64,000 bases of DNA from CAMFLJ01 sp963702555 (GCA_963702555.1 CAVPCW010000014.1:186001-250000); one strand, 5' to 3'. Shown: positions 1 through 9,244, counted from the first letter of the stretch. Translations and numbers: made by a program. The notes: a model not told the origin generated them from the letters alone.

Positions 1-1528
1 GTAGAGCGCCCGCTGCCCGAGCATCGTGTAGAACTGCGTCCGCTTGCCGGGGACCGACGGGTCGCGCAGCGCCGAGGCGAAGCTCTCCCCCTCGATCGGG
101 ATCTGCGGATAGCCGTTGATGACCTCCGGCGGCTCGATGCCGAGCAGGTCGTACACCGTCGGGACGATGTCGACGGCGTGCACGTACTGGTGACGCACCT
201 CGTCGCTCGGCGCGATCTGCGCCGGCCACGACACGAGGAGCATGTCGGCAGTGCCGCCCTCCTCGCCCGCCCAGCGCTTCCAGTACGGGAACGGGGTGTC
301 GAGGGCCCACGCCCAGCCGGTGTTGTAGTGGTTGTTCGAGGCAGCGGTGCCGAGCTCGTCGATGTGGGGAAGGGTCGTCTCGGTCGTGTCGGGGACGCCG
401 TTGAAGAAGCGCCACTCGTTGAACGAGCCGTTGGGCCCGCCCTCGCCGCTGGCGCCGTTGTCGGAGACCACCATCACCAGCGTGTTGTCGAGCTCGCCCG
501 ACTTCCTCGAGGTAGTCGAGCACCCGGCCCAGGCGGTCGTCGTAGTACGAGATGTAGCCGGCGAACACCTCGGCCATCCGGGTGAACAGGCGCGTCTCGT
601 CGTCGCTGAGGGTGTCCCACGGCCGGACGGTGTCGAGCATCGGCCAGGGCTGGCCGTCGGGGCCGGTGCGGCCCGGCTCGCCGTGGGGGTTGATCGGCGA
701 GAGCACGGTGCCCTCGGGCATCAGCCCGAGGGCGATCTGGCGCTCGAGGATGCCCTCGCGGATGGCCTCGTAGCCCTGGTCGAAGACGCCCTTGTAGCGG
801 TCGGCCCACTCGAGGGGCACCAGGTGCGGGGCATGACCGGCCTGGGGCGCCAGGTACATGAAGAAGGGCTTGTCCGGGTCGATGACCTTGGCGTCGCGGA
901 TGAACTCGACGGCCTTGTCGGCCATGTCGTCGGCGAGGTGGTAGCCGTCCTCGGGCCGCGCCGGCGGCTCGACCGGGTGGTTGTCGTGCACGAGGTCCGG
1001 GTAGTACGAGTTCGTCTCGCCCCCGAGCCACCCGTAGAAGCGCTCGAAGCCTCGGCCGAGGGGCCAGCGCCCCTTGTAGGCGGCGAGGTTGCACTCCTCA
1101 CCGGGAGTGAGGTGCCACTTGCCGACGCAGTAGGTGTTGTAGCCCTGCGCGGCGAGGACCTCGGAGATGAAGCCGCTCTCGAACGGGATGCGGGTGGAGA
1201 TTCCGGGGTAGCCGGAGGCGAACTCGGCGATGGTGGCCATGCCGTTGGTGGTGGCGTTACGGCCGGTGAGCAGCGACGCCCGGGTGGGCGAGCACAGGGC
1301 GGTCGTGTGGAAGTTCGAGAACGTCACGCCCCGCTCGGCGATGCGGGCCATGTTCGGGCACTGCACCGGGCCACCGAAGGTGTCCATCGTGGCGAAGCCG
1401 AGGTCGTCCCACGCCAGCAGCAGCACGTTGGGCGACCCGGGCTTGGCCTTGGGCGCCAGGAAGGGCGTCCAGTCCGGCTCGGAGTCGCGGATGTCGATGT
1501 CGATCTTGCCGTTGAACCCGGCGGGCAT
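1..1528 (-). CDS. Cysteine-type sulfatase (arylsulfatase family), partial, one frameshift
   Basis: Hydrolyses sulfate esters by family assignment. The N-terminus has the metal-binding stretch VLLLAWDDLGF (about residues 35-45). The formylglycine signature CSPTRASLLTGR follows, with the modifiable Cys near residue 79, so this is the Cys-type enzyme. Later come YISYYDDRLGRVLDYLEE and, after the shift, VVSDNGASGEGG, all typical of the alkaline-phosphatase fold. The start at 1528 is an ATG preceded by a purine-rich stretch. An apparent extra base near 503 (GAGGAAGTC where GAGGAGTC would keep frame) breaks the reading frame. The gene continues past the left edge. It lies 44 nt downstream of the LURP-one gene on the same strand. 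A radical-SAM sulfatase maturase at 5953 could activate it. The substrate is unknown. Confidence 0.88.
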   Translation of the reverse strand, partial: MPAGFNGKIDIDIRDSEPDWTPFLAPKAKPGSPNVLLLAWDDLGFATMDTFGGPVQCPNMARIAERGVTFSNFHTTALCSPTRASLLTGRNATTNGMATIAEFASGYPGISTRIPFESGFISEVLAAQGYNTYCVGKWHLTPGEECNLAAYKGRWPLGRGFERFYGWLGGETNSYYPDLVHDNHPVEPPARPEDGYHLADDMADKAVEFIRDAKVIDPDKPFFMYLAPQAGHAPHLVPLEWADRYKGVFDQGYEAIREGILERQIALGLMPEGTVLSPINPHGEPGRTGPDGQPWPMLDTVRPWDTLSDDETRLFTRMAEVFAGYISYYDDRLGRVLDYLEEVGRARQHAGDGGLRQRRQRRGRAQRLVQRVALLQRRPRHDRDDPSPHRRARHRCLEQPLQHRLGVGPRHPVPVLEALGGRGGRHCRHAPRVVAGADRAERRGASPVRARRRHRPDGVRPARHRAAGGHQRLSADPDRGGELRLGAARPVGPRQADAVLHDARAAGAL

Positions 1529-1572
1529 GGGAGTGCTCCTGTTCCGTGGTTGAGAGGGAGTCGGTCGGGCGG

Positions 1573-2091
1573 TCAGCCGTGGTCGTGGGCGAGGGCGTCG
1601 ATGGCGACGGTGATGGCGAGTGCGAGCACCGGATCGGCTCCGGAGGCGACCTCGACACCGTAGGTGTCGCGCACCCGGAACCACTTCTTGGACACGGTGG
1701 CGACCGTGCCGTCGTGACCCTCGATCTCGTACTCGTGGTCGACGACGTTGCCGTGTGCCTTCAGGTCCGAGCCACCGTCGACGTCGATCTCGAAGCGGTC
1801 ACGGATGCCGACCAGAGCCTTCTTCACGACGGCCTTGCGTCCGCCGAGCTCGATGGTGATGGCGTCACGGACGCTCAGCTTCCGCTCGCGGATCGTGGCG
1901 ACCTCGTTGCCGGAGGCGTCCTCGAGCACCCACGTGTCGCGGAGGCGGACGGCCTTGCCGTCGACCTTGTAGGCCTTGTCACCACCGTCGTCCTCGATCC
2001 AGTAGTCGTCGCCGATCGAGATGAGCTTCTCCCGCATCTGGTAGCGACGGGCATCGTTGCCACCGCCGCGGACCCGGTCACGCAGTCCCAT
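1573..2091 (-). CDS. LURP-one-related / YxjI-like protein
   Basis: A 172-residue protein of the LURP-one-related (tubby-like beta barrel) family. It shows the usual alternation of short beta motifs: YQMREKLISIGDDYWIED, a middle repeat on RDTWVLEDASGNEV, and a C-terminal RVRDTYGVEV followed by a hydrophobic helix. Family members resemble phospholipid scramblases, but the bacterial role is not established. I chose the ATG at 2091 because GGGAG lies just upstream. The longer open frame to 2169 adds only a low-complexity Gly/Arg leader. It is probably the first gene of a two-gene unit with the sulfatase downstream. It is divergent from the LuxR regulator at 2238, with about 146 bp between the two starts. 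Confidence 0.82.
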   Translation of the reverse strand: MGLRDRVRGGGNDARRYQMREKLISIGDDYWIEDDGGDKAYKVDGKAVRLRDTWVLEDASGNEVATIRERKLSVRDAITIELGGRKAVVKKALVGIRDRFEIDVDGGSDLKAHGNVVDHEYEIEGHDGTVATVSKKWFRVRDTYGVEVASGADPVLALAITVAIDALAHDHG

Positions 2092-2223
2092 GTCTCCCAC
2101 TTCCCTCGGGCGCGAACGACCCGCGCCACCTCCGCCATGTTGGCCTCTGCGGAGGGCCGGGGTCGTCACCCGATGCGGGTGACGATCTTCGCCCCGGACG
2201 GAAAGCCGACGTCCTCACATGAT

Positions 2224-2229
2224 TAGGCT
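2224..2229 (+). promoter_or_regulatory. -10-like hexamer TAGGCT before the LuxR gene
   Basis: TAGGCT ends 8 nt before the ATG at 2238. That spacing would give a leaderless or nearly leaderless transcript, and there is no clear Shine-Dalgarno sequence. Similar TAGNNT hexamers precede several other plus-strand genes in the window. No convincing -35 box is visible. Confidence 0.35.
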
Positions 2230-2237
2230 CATCATCC

Positions 2238-4493
2238 ATGACCAACGAGGCGGTAGGGGGCGACATCGCGTCGACGGTGGCGGGCACCGGAGGCACCGTC
2301 CGCTCCGCCACCTGTCGGCCGCCGGTCCTCGCCCCCAACGTGGTCGCCCGCCCGGCCGCAGTCGATCGGCTGGTCTCAGCTGCCCCCGGCAGCATCGTGG
2401 CCGTCACCGCCCCTGCCGGCTACGGCAAGAGCATCCTCGCCGCCCAGTGGGACCTCGCCGACCGGCGACCCTTCGCCTGGGTGAGCCTCGACGCTCTCGA
2501 CGACGACGCCGCTCACCTCGTCGCCCACATCGCCACTGCGCTCGCCGACCGGGACCTCCTCGACACCGAGGACGTCCGCTTCCTCTCGAGCCCGGGTCGC
2601 TCTCCCCATCTGGAGCTGGTGCCCGCGCTGCTCGAGATCCTCGACCACAGCCGCCCCTTCGTGTTGGTCCTCGACGACGTCCACCTGGTGCGCGACCACC
2701 AGGCACTGGGCGTGCTCGCCTCCATCGTCGAAGGAGTCCCCACAGACGGGGTCGTCGCCCTTCTCAGCCGGACGATCCCGACGGTCGGCCTGGCGAAGCG
2801 ACGCCTCAGCGATCAGGTCGTCGAGATCGGGCCCGCCGACCTCGCCTTCAGCGTCGAGGACGCGGGCCGGGTGTTCTCGGCCATGGCGGTCTCGGTCCCG
2901 CCTGATCGCCTGATCGAGGTGGTCGAGCGCTGTGAGGGCTGGGCCGGCGGCATCCACCTGGCCGCTCTCGCCGGCCGCGACCGCGACGGCGACCCGGCGG
3001 CCATCACCGGCCGCAACCGCCTGGTCGCCGACTACCTCGTCGAGGAGGTCCTGAACGGGCTCGACGATGACACCGCCCGCTTCCTCGAGGAGTCCTCGAT
3101 CCTCGCGCCGATGAGCGCTGCGCTCCTCGACGAGGTGCTCGATCGTGCCGACTCGGGACGTCAGCTGGCGGCGGTGGAGGCCACCGGCAACCTCTTCCTG
3201 ATCGCCCTCGACGACGACCGGGAGTGGTACCGCTTCCACCACCTCTTCGAGGAGCTGCTCATCTCCCGACTCGCCCAGCGCGACCCGGCGCGGCTGGCGG
3301 CCCTCCACCGCCGGGCCTCCGCGGTGCTTGAGGCGCACGACGACCTCGACCGGGCGATCCACCACGCCATCGGGGCCGGCGACCGCCGACGGGCCGCCGC
3401 CCTCGTGCAGCAGCAGGCGGTGACCCTCACCTTCGCCGGTCGGCCCGGGGTGCTGGCCCGCCGCCTCGCCCTCCTCGACGAGTCGACGGTCATGAGCACC
3501 GCGGACGGCGCGGTGGCCATGGCCTGGTCCGCCCTGGCCGACGGCGACGTCACCCGCATCCGGGGGGCGCTGTCGAGTGCGATCTCCCTCGGTCATGACG
3601 GCCCCCTCGCTGATGGCACCGGCTCGGTCGACGTGGCGCTCGCCCTCATCGCCGGCATCATCGGCGAGGACGGCCTCGACGGGGTGATGCGCAACACGAC
3701 CTTCGTCATCGAGTCGGGTGGGCCGGAGGTGAACCCGTGGTGGGGCATGGCCCTCGCTGTCCAGGGCACCGCCCTCATGCAGCTCGGTCGCTACCAGGAG
3801 GCCCGCACCGCCCTGCTCACCTCGGTCGGCCAGGTGCACCGCATCCCGGGCTTCGAGGCCGGGGCCCTGCTGATGCTCGGCTGGCTGCACCTCCGCGACG
3901 GCGACCTGCCCACCGCGTTGAGCTACGCCGACGCCGGGCGCCGCGTCGCCGACCGCCACGAGCTCGCCCACGTCGTACCCCTCCTTGTCGTGTACGCGAC
4001 CGACTCGCTGATCGCGGCCCGCACCGGCGACACCGACCGGGCCCTCCACGGCGTCGACGTCGTCAACACCTCCCTCGCCCGCCTCGGCGAGGACTCCCCC
4101 CGCACCCGCGTCTTCGGGCATCAGCTCCTGGCCGAGACCGAGCACGCCCTCCAGAACGGCGCCGAGGCCCGGCGCCACCTGAACGAGGCCCGCAGGGTGC
4201 ACCGCCAACACCCGCTGTCCGACGCACTCGCCGCTGAGCTCGACCGGGTCGAGGCGCTCCTGGCCCAGGGGCCGACCGGATCGAACCTCGCCATCACCCC
4301 GCTGACGGCGGCCGAGCGGCGCCTCCTCCCGCTGCTCGCCACCCACCTCTCGCTCCCCCAGATCGCGGCGGAGCTGCACGTGAGCCGCAACACGGTGAAG
4401 ACCCACTGCGTCGCCGTCTACCGAAAGCTCGGCGTGTCCTCACGGGCCGAGGCCGTGACCGAGGCCCGCCGGCTCGGGTTGATCGAGGGCTGA
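2238..4493 (+). CDS. MalT-like LuxR-family transcriptional regulator with NTPase domain
   Basis: A 751-residue regulator built like MalT (LAL/STAND ATPase class). Walker A is APAGYGKS at about residues 58-66 and Walker B is FVLVLDDVHLV at about 139-149. A long helical TPR-like middle region follows. The C-terminal LuxR helix-turn-helix (from LTAAERRLLPLL through SRNTVKTHCVAVYRKLGV, roughly residues 690-745) binds DNA. In this class an inducer bound by the middle region switches the NTPase and allows multimerisation on promoters. The gene sits at the divergence point between the LURP-one/sulfatase pair and the long plus-strand run beginning with DUF2252, so it may control one or both. The inducer is unknown. 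Confidence 0.92.
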   Translation: MTNEAVGGDIASTVAGTGGTVRSATCRPPVLAPNVVARPAAVDRLVSAAPGSIVAVTAPAGYGKSILAAQWDLADRRPFAWVSLDALDDDAAHLVAHIATALADRDLLDTEDVRFLSSPGRSPHLELVPALLEILDHSRPFVLVLDDVHLVRDHQALGVLASIVEGVPTDGVVALLSRTIPTVGLAKRRLSDQVVEIGPADLAFSVEDAGRVFSAMAVSVPPDRLIEVVERCEGWAGGIHLAALAGRDRDGDPAAITGRNRLVADYLVEEVLNGLDDDTARFLEESSILAPMSAALLDEVLDRADSGRQLAAVEATGNLFLIALDDDREWYRFHHLFEELLISRLAQRDPARLAALHRRASAVLEAHDDLDRAIHHAIGAGDRRRAAALVQQQAVTLTFAGRPGVLARRLALLDESTVMSTADGAVAMAWSALADGDVTRIRGALSSAISLGHDGPLADGTGSVDVALALIAGIIGEDGLDGVMRNTTFVIESGGPEVNPWWGMALAVQGTALMQLGRYQEARTALLTSVGQVHRIPGFEAGALLMLGWLHLRDGDLPTALSYADAGRRVADRHELAHVVPLLVVYATDSLIAARTGDTDRALHGVDVVNTSLARLGEDSPRTRVFGHQLLAETEHALQNGAEARRHLNEARRVHRQHPLSDALAAELDRVEALLAQGPTGSNLAITPLTAAERRLLPLLATHLSLPQIAAELHVSRNTVKTHCVAVYRKLGVSSRAEAVTEARRLGLIEG

Positions 4494-4570
4494 CCCCTCA
4501 CCCGATCGGGATGACGATGCGGCCCGGCCCGTCGACCTATCTTCCTGGGCCACGCCGACCGGAGGAACCG

Positions 4571-5950
4571 ATGACCGAGCACGACCCCAAGGCCGTCGGC
4601 CGAGCAGCCCGCAAGACCCGACCCCGCTCGTCGTTCGGCGAGTGGGCACCGGCCGCCGGCCGGCCCGACCCCGTCGAGATCCTCCAGGCCCAGGCCACGA
4701 GCCGCGTGCCGGAGCTGGTCCCGATCCGTTACGGCCGCATGGCCGCCTCGGCGTTCGCGTTCTACCGGGGGGCCGCTGCCGTCCAGGCCTGGGACCTCGC
4801 CCAGGACACCGCCACCGGCATCGAGTCGCAGCTCTGCGGCGACGCCCACCTGTCCAACTTTGGCGGGTTCGCCGCATCCGACCGCCGCATGGTGTTCGAC
4901 CTCAACGACTTCGACGAGACCCTCCCCGGCCCCTTCGAATGGGATCTGCAGCGCCTGGTCGCCAGCTTCGAGATCGCCGGGCGGGAACTGAGCTTCCCGG
5001 CACCGGTCCGCAGCTCGATCGTGGCCGGCGTGGTGGAGTCCTATCGACGGGCGATGGCTGACTTCGCGACAAGGACCGACCTCGACCTGTGGTCGGTCCG
5101 GCTCGACCTCGACATGCTCGAGGCGTGGGTCGGCCAGGAAGCAAGTGCCAAGGTGCTGGCCCAGATGCAGAAGGGCGTCGCCAAGGCCAAGCGCAAGGAC
5201 CGGTTCAAGGCACTGGCCCGCCTCACCCACGTCGTCGACGGCGAGCTGCAGTTCGTGAGTGATCCGCCGCTCCTCGTCCCGGCCTACGAGATCTTCGGCG
5301 ACGTCTCCGGCGAGGAGCTCGACCAGACCGTGCGCCACCTGCTCGAGCAGTACGCCGAGACCGTCCTCTACCGCAACCAGCAGCTGCTCGGCCGCTACCG
5401 TTACCGCCACGTCGCCCGGAAGGTCGTCGGCGTCGGCAGCGTCGGCACCCGGGCGTGGGTCGTGCTCCTCACCGGACGGAACGACGAGGACCCCCTCTTC
5501 CTGCAGGTCAAGCAGGCCCAGGCGTCGGTGCTCGAGCCCTACGCCGGCGCCTCCACGTTCGAGAACCACGGTCAGCGGGTCGTCGCCGGCCAGAGCCTCA
5601 TGCAGGCGACCTCGGACCCCTTCCTCGGGTGGGTCCGCAACGAGGGCCCCGACGGGACGGTCGACTTCTACATCCGCCAGCTGTGGGACTGGAAGGCCTC
5701 GGCCGACATCGCCACGATGGACGAAGCCCACCTCCGCATCTACGGCCAGATCTGCGGATGGACCCTGGCGCGAGCCCATGCCTGCACGGGGGACCGCGAT
5801 GCCATCACCGCCTACGTCGGCAAGAGCAGCACCCTCGACAAGGCACTCGCCGGCTACGCGTCGGCCTACGCCGACCAGAACGAGCGCGACCACGCCGCGC
5901 TGGTGCAGGCGATCGCCGACGGCCGGGTGACGGCGGAGAGCGGCATCTAG
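4571..5950 (+). CDS. DUF2252 family protein
   Basis: A 459-residue protein recognised by DUF2252 motifs: the N-terminal VPIRYGRMAASAFAFYRGAA, then LCGDAHLSNFGGFA, then VFDLNDFDETLPGPFEWDL and KVVGVGSVGTRAW. The GDAH and DLNDFDE elements resemble the catalytic loop and metal site of aminoglycoside-phosphotransferase/kinase-like folds, so an ATP-dependent phosphotransfer role is plausible but unproven. The ATG at 4571 is preferred over one at 4511 because GGAGGAACCG sits directly before it, and the upstream extension is Pro/Gly-rich filler. The stop codon is 2 nt before the maturase ATG, so the two are probably cotranscribed and translationally coupled. Confidence 0.9.
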   Translation: MTEHDPKAVGRAARKTRPRSSFGEWAPAAGRPDPVEILQAQATSRVPELVPIRYGRMAASAFAFYRGAAAVQAWDLAQDTATGIESQLCGDAHLSNFGGFAASDRRMVFDLNDFDETLPGPFEWDLQRLVASFEIAGRELSFPAPVRSSIVAGVVESYRRAMADFATRTDLDLWSVRLDLDMLEAWVGQEASAKVLAQMQKGVAKAKRKDRFKALARLTHVVDGELQFVSDPPLLVPAYEIFGDVSGEELDQTVRHLLEQYAETVLYRNQQLLGRYRYRHVARKVVGVGSVGTRAWVVLLTGRNDEDPLFLQVKQAQASVLEPYAGASTFENHGQRVVAGQSLMQATSDPFLGWVRNEGPDGTVDFYIRQLWDWKASADIATMDEAHLRIYGQICGWTLARAHACTGDRDAITAYVGKSSTLDKALAGYASAYADQNERDHAALVQAIADGRVTAESGI

Positions 5951-5952
5951 CC

Positions 5953-7245
5953 ATGGGGACCCCGACGGCCGGTGCCGCACCGCCCGGTCGGGCCTTCCAC
6001 GTGCTGGCCAAGCCCACCGGCGCCATCTGCAACCTCGACTGCACGTACTGCTTCTTCCTGTCGAAGGAGTCGCTGTACCCCGGCGACCGCTTCCGGATGA
6101 GCGACGACGTGCTCGACGCGTACGTCTCGCAACTGCTCGCCGCCCACGGGCCGGGTGAGGTCACCATCGCCTGGCAGGGCGGCGAGCCGACCCTGATGGG
6201 CGTCGACTTCTTCCGCCGGGCGCTGGCGGCGGTGGAGCGCCACCGCCGGCCGGGGCAGACCTTCCTCCACACCATCCAGACCAACGGCACCCTGCTCACC
6301 GACGAGTGGTGCCGCCTGTTCGTCGAGAACGACTTCCTGGTCGGCATCAGCATCGACGGCCCGCGGGAGCTGCACGATGCCTACCGGGTCGACAAGCGCG
6401 GCGAGCCGACGTTCGACAAGGTCATGGCCGGCTTCGATCTGCTGCGCCTCCACGGTGTGGACACGAACGTGCTGTGCACGGTGAACGCGGCCAACCAGGG
6501 GCACCCGGTGGAGGTGTACCGCTTCTTCCGCGACGACCTCGGGCTGCGCCACATCCAGCTCATCCCGATCGTGGAGCGCGACAACGACACGGGCTTCCAG
6601 GAGGGGGACACGGTCACCGACCGATCGGTCGACCCCGAAGGGTGGGGCGCGTTCCTGAACGCCGTGTTCGACGAGTGGGTCGTCCGCGACGTCGGTGAGG
6701 TGTTCGTCAGCCACTTCGACACCGCTCTCGCCTCCTGGCTCGGCGTGCCCCCGTCGCTGTGCATCTTCAAGGAGACCTGCGGCGACGCTCTCGCCCTCGA
6801 GCACAACGGTGACGTCTACTCCTGCGACCACTTCGTCGAGCCCGCCCACCTCCTCGGCAACATCACCACCACGACCATGGTGGAGCTGGTCAGCTCCCCG
6901 AAGCAGCGGGCGTTCGGCGCGGCGAAGCGCGACACGCTCCCGGCGTACTGCCGGGGCTGCGACGTGCGCTTCGCCTGCAACGGCGAGTGCCCGAAGAACC
7001 GGTTCACGCTCACTCCCGACGGCGAGCCGGGCCTCAACTACCTGTGCGCGGGCTACAAGGCCTACTTCGGCCACATCGGCGGACTGATGGCGATCATGGC
7101 CGACCTGCTGCGCGCCGGGAGGTACGCCGACGAGGTACGTGGTGTGATAGCGAACACGGCACGCAACGACCCCTGCCCCTGCGGAAGCGGGCGCAAGGCG
7201 AAGCACTGCCACCAGTCGCAACGAGGAACGGGAGCAACGACGTGA
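5953..7245 (+). CDS. Anaerobic-type sulfatase-maturating enzyme (radical SAM/SPASM) with SEC-C tail
   Basis: A 430-residue radical-SAM enzyme. The CNLDCTYC motif (CX3CX2C, about residues 31-38) binds the SAM-cleaving 4Fe-4S cluster, and WQGGEPTLMG follows as the usual SAM-contact loop. The C-terminal half carries the SPASM/auxiliary-cluster cysteines (CGDALALEHNGDVYSC, then CRGCDVRFACNGECPKNRF). Family members oxidise the Cys or Ser of a sulfatase to formylglycine. After that domain comes a compact SEC-C zinc motif, DPCPCGSGRKAKHCH. The Cys-type sulfatase at the left edge is a likely substrate. The gene follows DUF2252 by 2 nt, and its stop overlaps the GTG of the ClC gene (GTGA). Confidence 0.9.
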   Translation: MGTPTAGAAPPGRAFHVLAKPTGAICNLDCTYCFFLSKESLYPGDRFRMSDDVLDAYVSQLLAAHGPGEVTIAWQGGEPTLMGVDFFRRALAAVERHRRPGQTFLHTIQTNGTLLTDEWCRLFVENDFLVGISIDGPRELHDAYRVDKRGEPTFDKVMAGFDLLRLHGVDTNVLCTVNAANQGHPVEVYRFFRDDLGLRHIQLIPIVERDNDTGFQEGDTVTDRSVDPEGWGAFLNAVFDEWVVRDVGEVFVSHFDTALASWLGVPPSLCIFKETCGDALALEHNGDVYSCDHFVEPAHLLGNITTTTMVELVSSPKQRAFGAAKRDTLPAYCRGCDVRFACNGECPKNRFTLTPDGEPGLNYLCAGYKAYFGHIGGLMAIMADLLRAGRYADEVRGVIANTARNDPCPCGSGRKAKHCHQSQRGTGATT

Positions 7246-8609
7246 CCGCACCCACGGGAGGTGACGCCCCCGCGCCGCAGCCGGCCGCCCCGGCGCTCAC
7301 CGACCCCACCCAGCTGTTGCGGGAGCGCAGCTACATCGCCATCCTCCTGCTCGGCGCCATCGTCGGCGTGCCGGTGGCGGCGGTGGCGTACGGCTTCCTC
7401 GGGCTCACGACGAAGGGCCAGGAGTGGGTCTTCACCACCCTTCCGGTCGACCTCGGCTTCGACTCGACGCCGGCATGGTGGCCGATCCCCTTCCTGGTGG
7501 TCGGCGGCCTGCTCGTGGCCCTCGCCATCGAGAAGCTGCCCGGCACCGGTGGCCACTCCCCTGCCGACGGGTTCAAGAACGACGGCGCCCCGGAGGCCTC
7601 GTTCCTCCCCGGCATCATCCTCGCCGCCTTCGCCTCCCTGACCCTGGGGGCCGTGGTCGGCCCCGAGGCCCCGCTCATCGCCATCGGCAGCGGCCTCGCC
7701 GTGCTGATCGTGCGGCTCGCGAAGAAGGACGCCCCCGCGCAGGCCGTGCTCGTGATCGGGGCCGCGGGCAGCTTCGCCGCCGTCAGCACCCTTCTGGGCT
7801 CGCCCATCCTCGGTGCCTTCCTCCTCATGGAGGTCGCCGGCCTGGCAGGGCCAATGATGGGCGTGGTGCTGGTGCCGGGCCTGCTGGCGGCCGGCGTCGG
7901 ATCGCTGATCTTCCTCGGTCTCAACGCCATCACCGGCCTCGGCACCTTCGAGCTCGCGGTCGACGGCATCCCCGCCTTCACCGAGATCCGCGTCTCGCAG
8001 TTCTTCTGGGCCATCGCCATCGGCATCCTCGCCGCCGCGCTCGGCACCGCCATCAAGGTCGGGGCCAAGCGCCTCGAGCCGGTGGTCGCCGGCCGCCGAC
8101 TGGTGCTCACCCCGCTCGTCGGCCTCGGCGTGGCCCTGGCCGCCATCGCCTTCGAGGCGGTCACCGACCACGGCACCGACCAGGTGCTGTTCTCCGGTGA
8201 GGCCGCCCTCGGCCCGCTGATCCTGAACGCGGAGGCATGGACCGTCGGGGCGCTGATCGCGCTGATCGCCTTCAAGAGCCTCGCCTACTGCCTCTCGCTG
8301 AGCGCCTTCCGCGGCGGCCCCACGTTCCCGGCCATGTTCATCGGAGCCGCCGGCGGCATCGCCCTCTCCGACTTCGCGGGGCTGCCGATGATCGCCGGCG
8401 TCGCCATGGGCATCGGCGCCATGGCAGTCACCATGCTCGGTCTGCCCCTCACGTCGGTGCTGCTCACCGCGGTTTTCCTCCAGGCCGACGAGATCGCACT
8501 GATGCCGCTCATCATCGTGGCGGTGGTGGTCGCCTACGTGGCCAGCGTCCGCTTCATGCCCGTCCCGAAGCCGGCCGCCGTGCCGGCTGCCCAGCCCGAT
8601 GGCGCCTGA
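7242..8609 (+). CDS. ClC-family chloride channel/antiporter
   Basis: A 455-residue polytopic membrane protein of the ClC family, with about ten or more hydrophobic helices. The GPEAPLIAIGSG segment matches the family's GxExP element and keeps the gating glutamate. The FRGGPTFPAMFIGAAGG segment near the C-terminus matches the second anion-path signature. Retaining the gating Glu is compatible with Cl-/H+ exchange, but sequence alone cannot separate exchanger from channel. The GTG at 7242 overlaps the upstream stop, a translational-coupling arrangement. The next gene, a K+ channel, starts inside this one. With the glutamate decarboxylase at 10.6 kb this suggests a role in acid stress, where ClC proteins act as an electrical shunt in enterobacteria. 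Confidence 0.92.
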   Translation: MTAPTGGDAPAPQPAAPALTDPTQLLRERSYIAILLLGAIVGVPVAAVAYGFLGLTTKGQEWVFTTLPVDLGFDSTPAWWPIPFLVVGGLLVALAIEKLPGTGGHSPADGFKNDGAPEASFLPGIILAAFASLTLGAVVGPEAPLIAIGSGLAVLIVRLAKKDAPAQAVLVIGAAGSFAAVSTLLGSPILGAFLLMEVAGLAGPMMGVVLVPGLLAAGVGSLIFLGLNAITGLGTFELAVDGIPAFTEIRVSQFFWAIAIGILAAALGTAIKVGAKRLEPVVAGRRLVLTPLVGLGVALAAIAFEAVTDHGTDQVLFSGEAALGPLILNAEAWTVGALIALIAFKSLAYCLSLSAFRGGPTFPAMFIGAAGGIALSDFAGLPMIAGVAMGIGAMAVTMLGLPLTSVLLTAVFLQADEIALMPLIIVAVVVAYVASVRFMPVPKPAAVPAAQPDGA

Positions 8610-9207
8610 GCCCGACGACGAGCGCCCGGTGGCGGCCCCGGTTGCGTTCACGCTGACCCGCCATCAGCGACGGATGCTGCTCATCCGGTCGATCGCCCGC
8701 ATCCTCGGGATCACCACGTTCCTGCTGGTCGCCTACTTCGCCGTGCCGATCGGCCAGGACGCTGACGCCACCGGGCTCGCCTTCCTCGCCGTCGGCTTCG
8801 TGGGCTTCGCCGCGCTCTTCGCCTACCAGGTCAAGCGGATCCTCGACTCGCCGATGCCGCAGCTGCGGGCCGCCGAAACCCTCGCCACCGTGGTCCCGCT
8901 GGTGATCGTGGTGTTCGCACTCTTCTACGTCGGGCTGTCGGTGTCGGACCCGTCCGGGTTCTCCGAGCCCATCACCAAGGTGAACGGCCTCTACTTCACC
9001 GTCACCGTGCTCTCCACCGTGGGCTTCGGCGACATCACCGCGCTCACCGACGGCACGCGCATCGCCGTCACCGTCCAGATGGTGATCGACCTGCTCATCG
9101 TGGGCGTCCTCGTGAAGGTGATCATCGGCGCCTCCCGCATCGCGGTGGAGCGACGCCGCGTCGAGGCGGAGGGCCGTCAGCCGACCGGGGAGCACGACTC
9201 CTCCTAG
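8599..9207 (+). CDS. Two-pore-type potassium channel protein (Ion_trans_2)
   Basis: A 202-residue membrane protein with four predicted hydrophobic helices (about residues 37-51, 60-77, 95-113 and 156-176). A pore loop contains the K+ selectivity filter TVGFGD at about residues 140-145. The N-terminus is basic and cytosolic-looking and the C-terminus is a short charged tail; no RCK/TrkA-N domain is fused. It starts 11 nt inside the end of the ClC gene, so anion and cation pathways are made from one coupled message. It probably passes K+ to balance charge moved by the partner. The stop codon overlaps a TAGGAT hexamer that may be the promoter of the next gene. Confidence 0.9.
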   Translation: MAPEPDDERPVAAPVAFTLTRHQRRMLLIRSIARILGITTFLLVAYFAVPIGQDADATGLAFLAVGFVGFAALFAYQVKRILDSPMPQLRAAETLATVVPLVIVVFALFYVGLSVSDPSGFSEPITKVNGLYFTVTVLSTVGFGDITALTDGTRIAVTVQMVIDLLIVGVLVKVIIGASRIAVERRRVEAEGRQPTGEHDSS

Positions 9208-9210
9208 GAT
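9205..9210 (+). promoter_or_regulatory. -10-like hexamer TAGGAT before the cupin gene
   Basis: TAGGAT overlaps the stop of the K+ channel gene and lies 34 nt before the cupin ATG, leaving room for a leader containing the AGGAG ribosome site. It belongs to the TAGNNT set seen at several starts in this window. Confidence 0.3.
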
Positions 9211-9244
9211 CGCCCCCTCCGTCACCTGCGAACAGGAGATCCCC

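Noticed and set aside
332..1663. 443-codon plus-strand frame over the sulfatase
   Set aside because: No start context or family feature; the minus strand carries the sulfatase signature.
2376..4406. Long minus-strand open frame (676 codons) opposite the LuxR gene
   Set aside because: Composition is typical of an antisense shadow in GC-rich DNA (Gly, Arg and Glu-rich, no motif); the plus-strand protein has clear Walker and helix-turn-helix motifs.
7062..8651. 529-codon minus-strand frame opposite the ClC gene
   Set aside because: Extremely Gly/Glu/Asp/His-rich shadow; the plus strand has membrane helices and ClC motifs.
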